This document shows, in pieces, positions 63,402 through 64,000 of a DNA stretch of 64,000 bases. Under the pieces are notes generated by a model, which worked only from the letters and a program-made list of their open reading frames with translations, searched no databases and had not been told where the DNA came from. The position numbers and the translations under genes are program-made. Within the stretch, counting starts at the first letter, position 1, and every line of letters begins with the position of its first letter. The stretch is from Styela clava (taxonomy: Eukaryota > Chordata > Ascidiacea > Stolidobranchia > Styelidae), in contig NC_135250.1 in NCBI RefSeq assembly GCF_964204865.1, positions 7,812,001 through 7,876,000 on the forward strand. Reading direction: 5' to 3'.

Positions 63402-64000
63402 GTAATTTTATGATAAACATTTTAATAAGTTTTATGCAATATATATTTTTGGATTATAGTTATCAAGTCTGTATTTATTCATAGAAAAAAGTACCAAAAA
63501 CTGTTTTACTGCGTATATTTCTTAACCCTTTTTTTCCGCTGTATACAATCGACTTTATGTACCATTTTATAATATGTAATGACCAGTTAACCAAACGTAC
63601 AAGGAACACCCCCAATATCTCTTTAAAAAGCTTATTTTCGCGTCTTCCTACTAAAACGCGCCCAAGTGACGTAGGCGAAACCGTTCGACCCTACGCGTGT
63701 AAGAAGAGAGAAATTTCAAAAATTTTTGAGAGAACGTTTCACACTCTTATCGCTTCGATGAACACGTGTTACAAAGAAACGAAATTCCAAGCGCTCTTCT
63801 GAAAGAGAGTTACGTCACCTTTGAAGAAAAACCGGACTCAGCTTCGCAAGCGAAGCGAAACGCGAAATAATCAATGATATGTGAGAGCATGTCCACAATA
63901 GTTGTCTGGAATCTTTGTTTGTTTATTATGTGCGCGAAATTGTTTCCCGCTCGTTCAAATGACTTATTTTTGAAGTAATGACAAATACTTTCGTGTATCT
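63402..64000. other. SMARCD intron 6, possibly with an unidentified repeat
   Basis: From about 63577 to 63960 the composition changes to a higher GC content with words such as GACGTAGGCG and AGCTTCGCAAGCGAAGC (a palindromic arm at 63840-63856), unlike the neighbouring introns. This suggests an inserted element, but no ends or target duplication could be set inside the window. Confidence 0.35.

Overview
This is a window of nuclear DNA from an animal. It is AT-rich, its genes are split into many short exons with GT..AG introns of about 60-1,800 bp, and it is full of TTAA-type, hAT-type and tRNA-derived (SINE-like) repeats. The recognisable proteins are a cytosolic-type sulfotransferase, a membrane C-type lectin, the augmin subunit HAUS6 and the BAF-complex subunit SMARCD. 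Together these fit a metazoan, and the compact AT-rich layout is what one expects of an invertebrate deuterostome such as an ascidian. The species is an inference, not something the sequence proves.

Layout. Positions 1-25667 are a head-to-tail tandem array with a period of about 5.86 kb: four full units starting at 1, 5862, 11675 and 18456, and a fifth truncated at 25667. By eye the units are about 98-99 % alike. Each full unit carries, on the minus strand, a five-exon gene whose splice phases join into a 229-codon frame. I do not recognise the protein. Its TATA promoter lies in the first ~60 bp of the next unit to the right, so the promoter at position 1 implies another copy to the left of the window. 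Copy 2 has lost the exon 4 acceptor. Unit 3 carries a 916-bp TTAA-type (piggyBac-like) insertion. The array ends inside the last exon of a sulfotransferase gene (25642-29366, minus), and every unit keeps a 26-bp remnant of that exon.

From 29.4 to 41.7 kb I see no convincing gene. This is repeat territory: a degraded hAT relic, a 550-bp hAT-like element with a perfect 8-bp target duplication, another decayed hAT pair of ends, a pair of inverted repeats 4 kb apart, and dispersed repeat copies. From 41740 to 46459 lies a six-exon gene for a type II membrane C-type lectin. From 48589 to 60032 (minus) lies HAUS6 in 17 exons, with several SINE-like copies and hAT-like elements in its introns and a duplicated scrap of its last exon just downstream. 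SMARCD starts head-to-head with HAUS6 at 60974 and runs off the right edge after its sixth exon.

The four recognised genes are not an operon or pathway. They look like ordinary neighbours, apart from HAUS6 and SMARCD, which share a 0.94-kb divergent promoter region, and the sulfotransferase, whose 3' end was caught up in the amplified unit. All gene models come from reading splice sites and frames by eye. No transcript data or searches were available.
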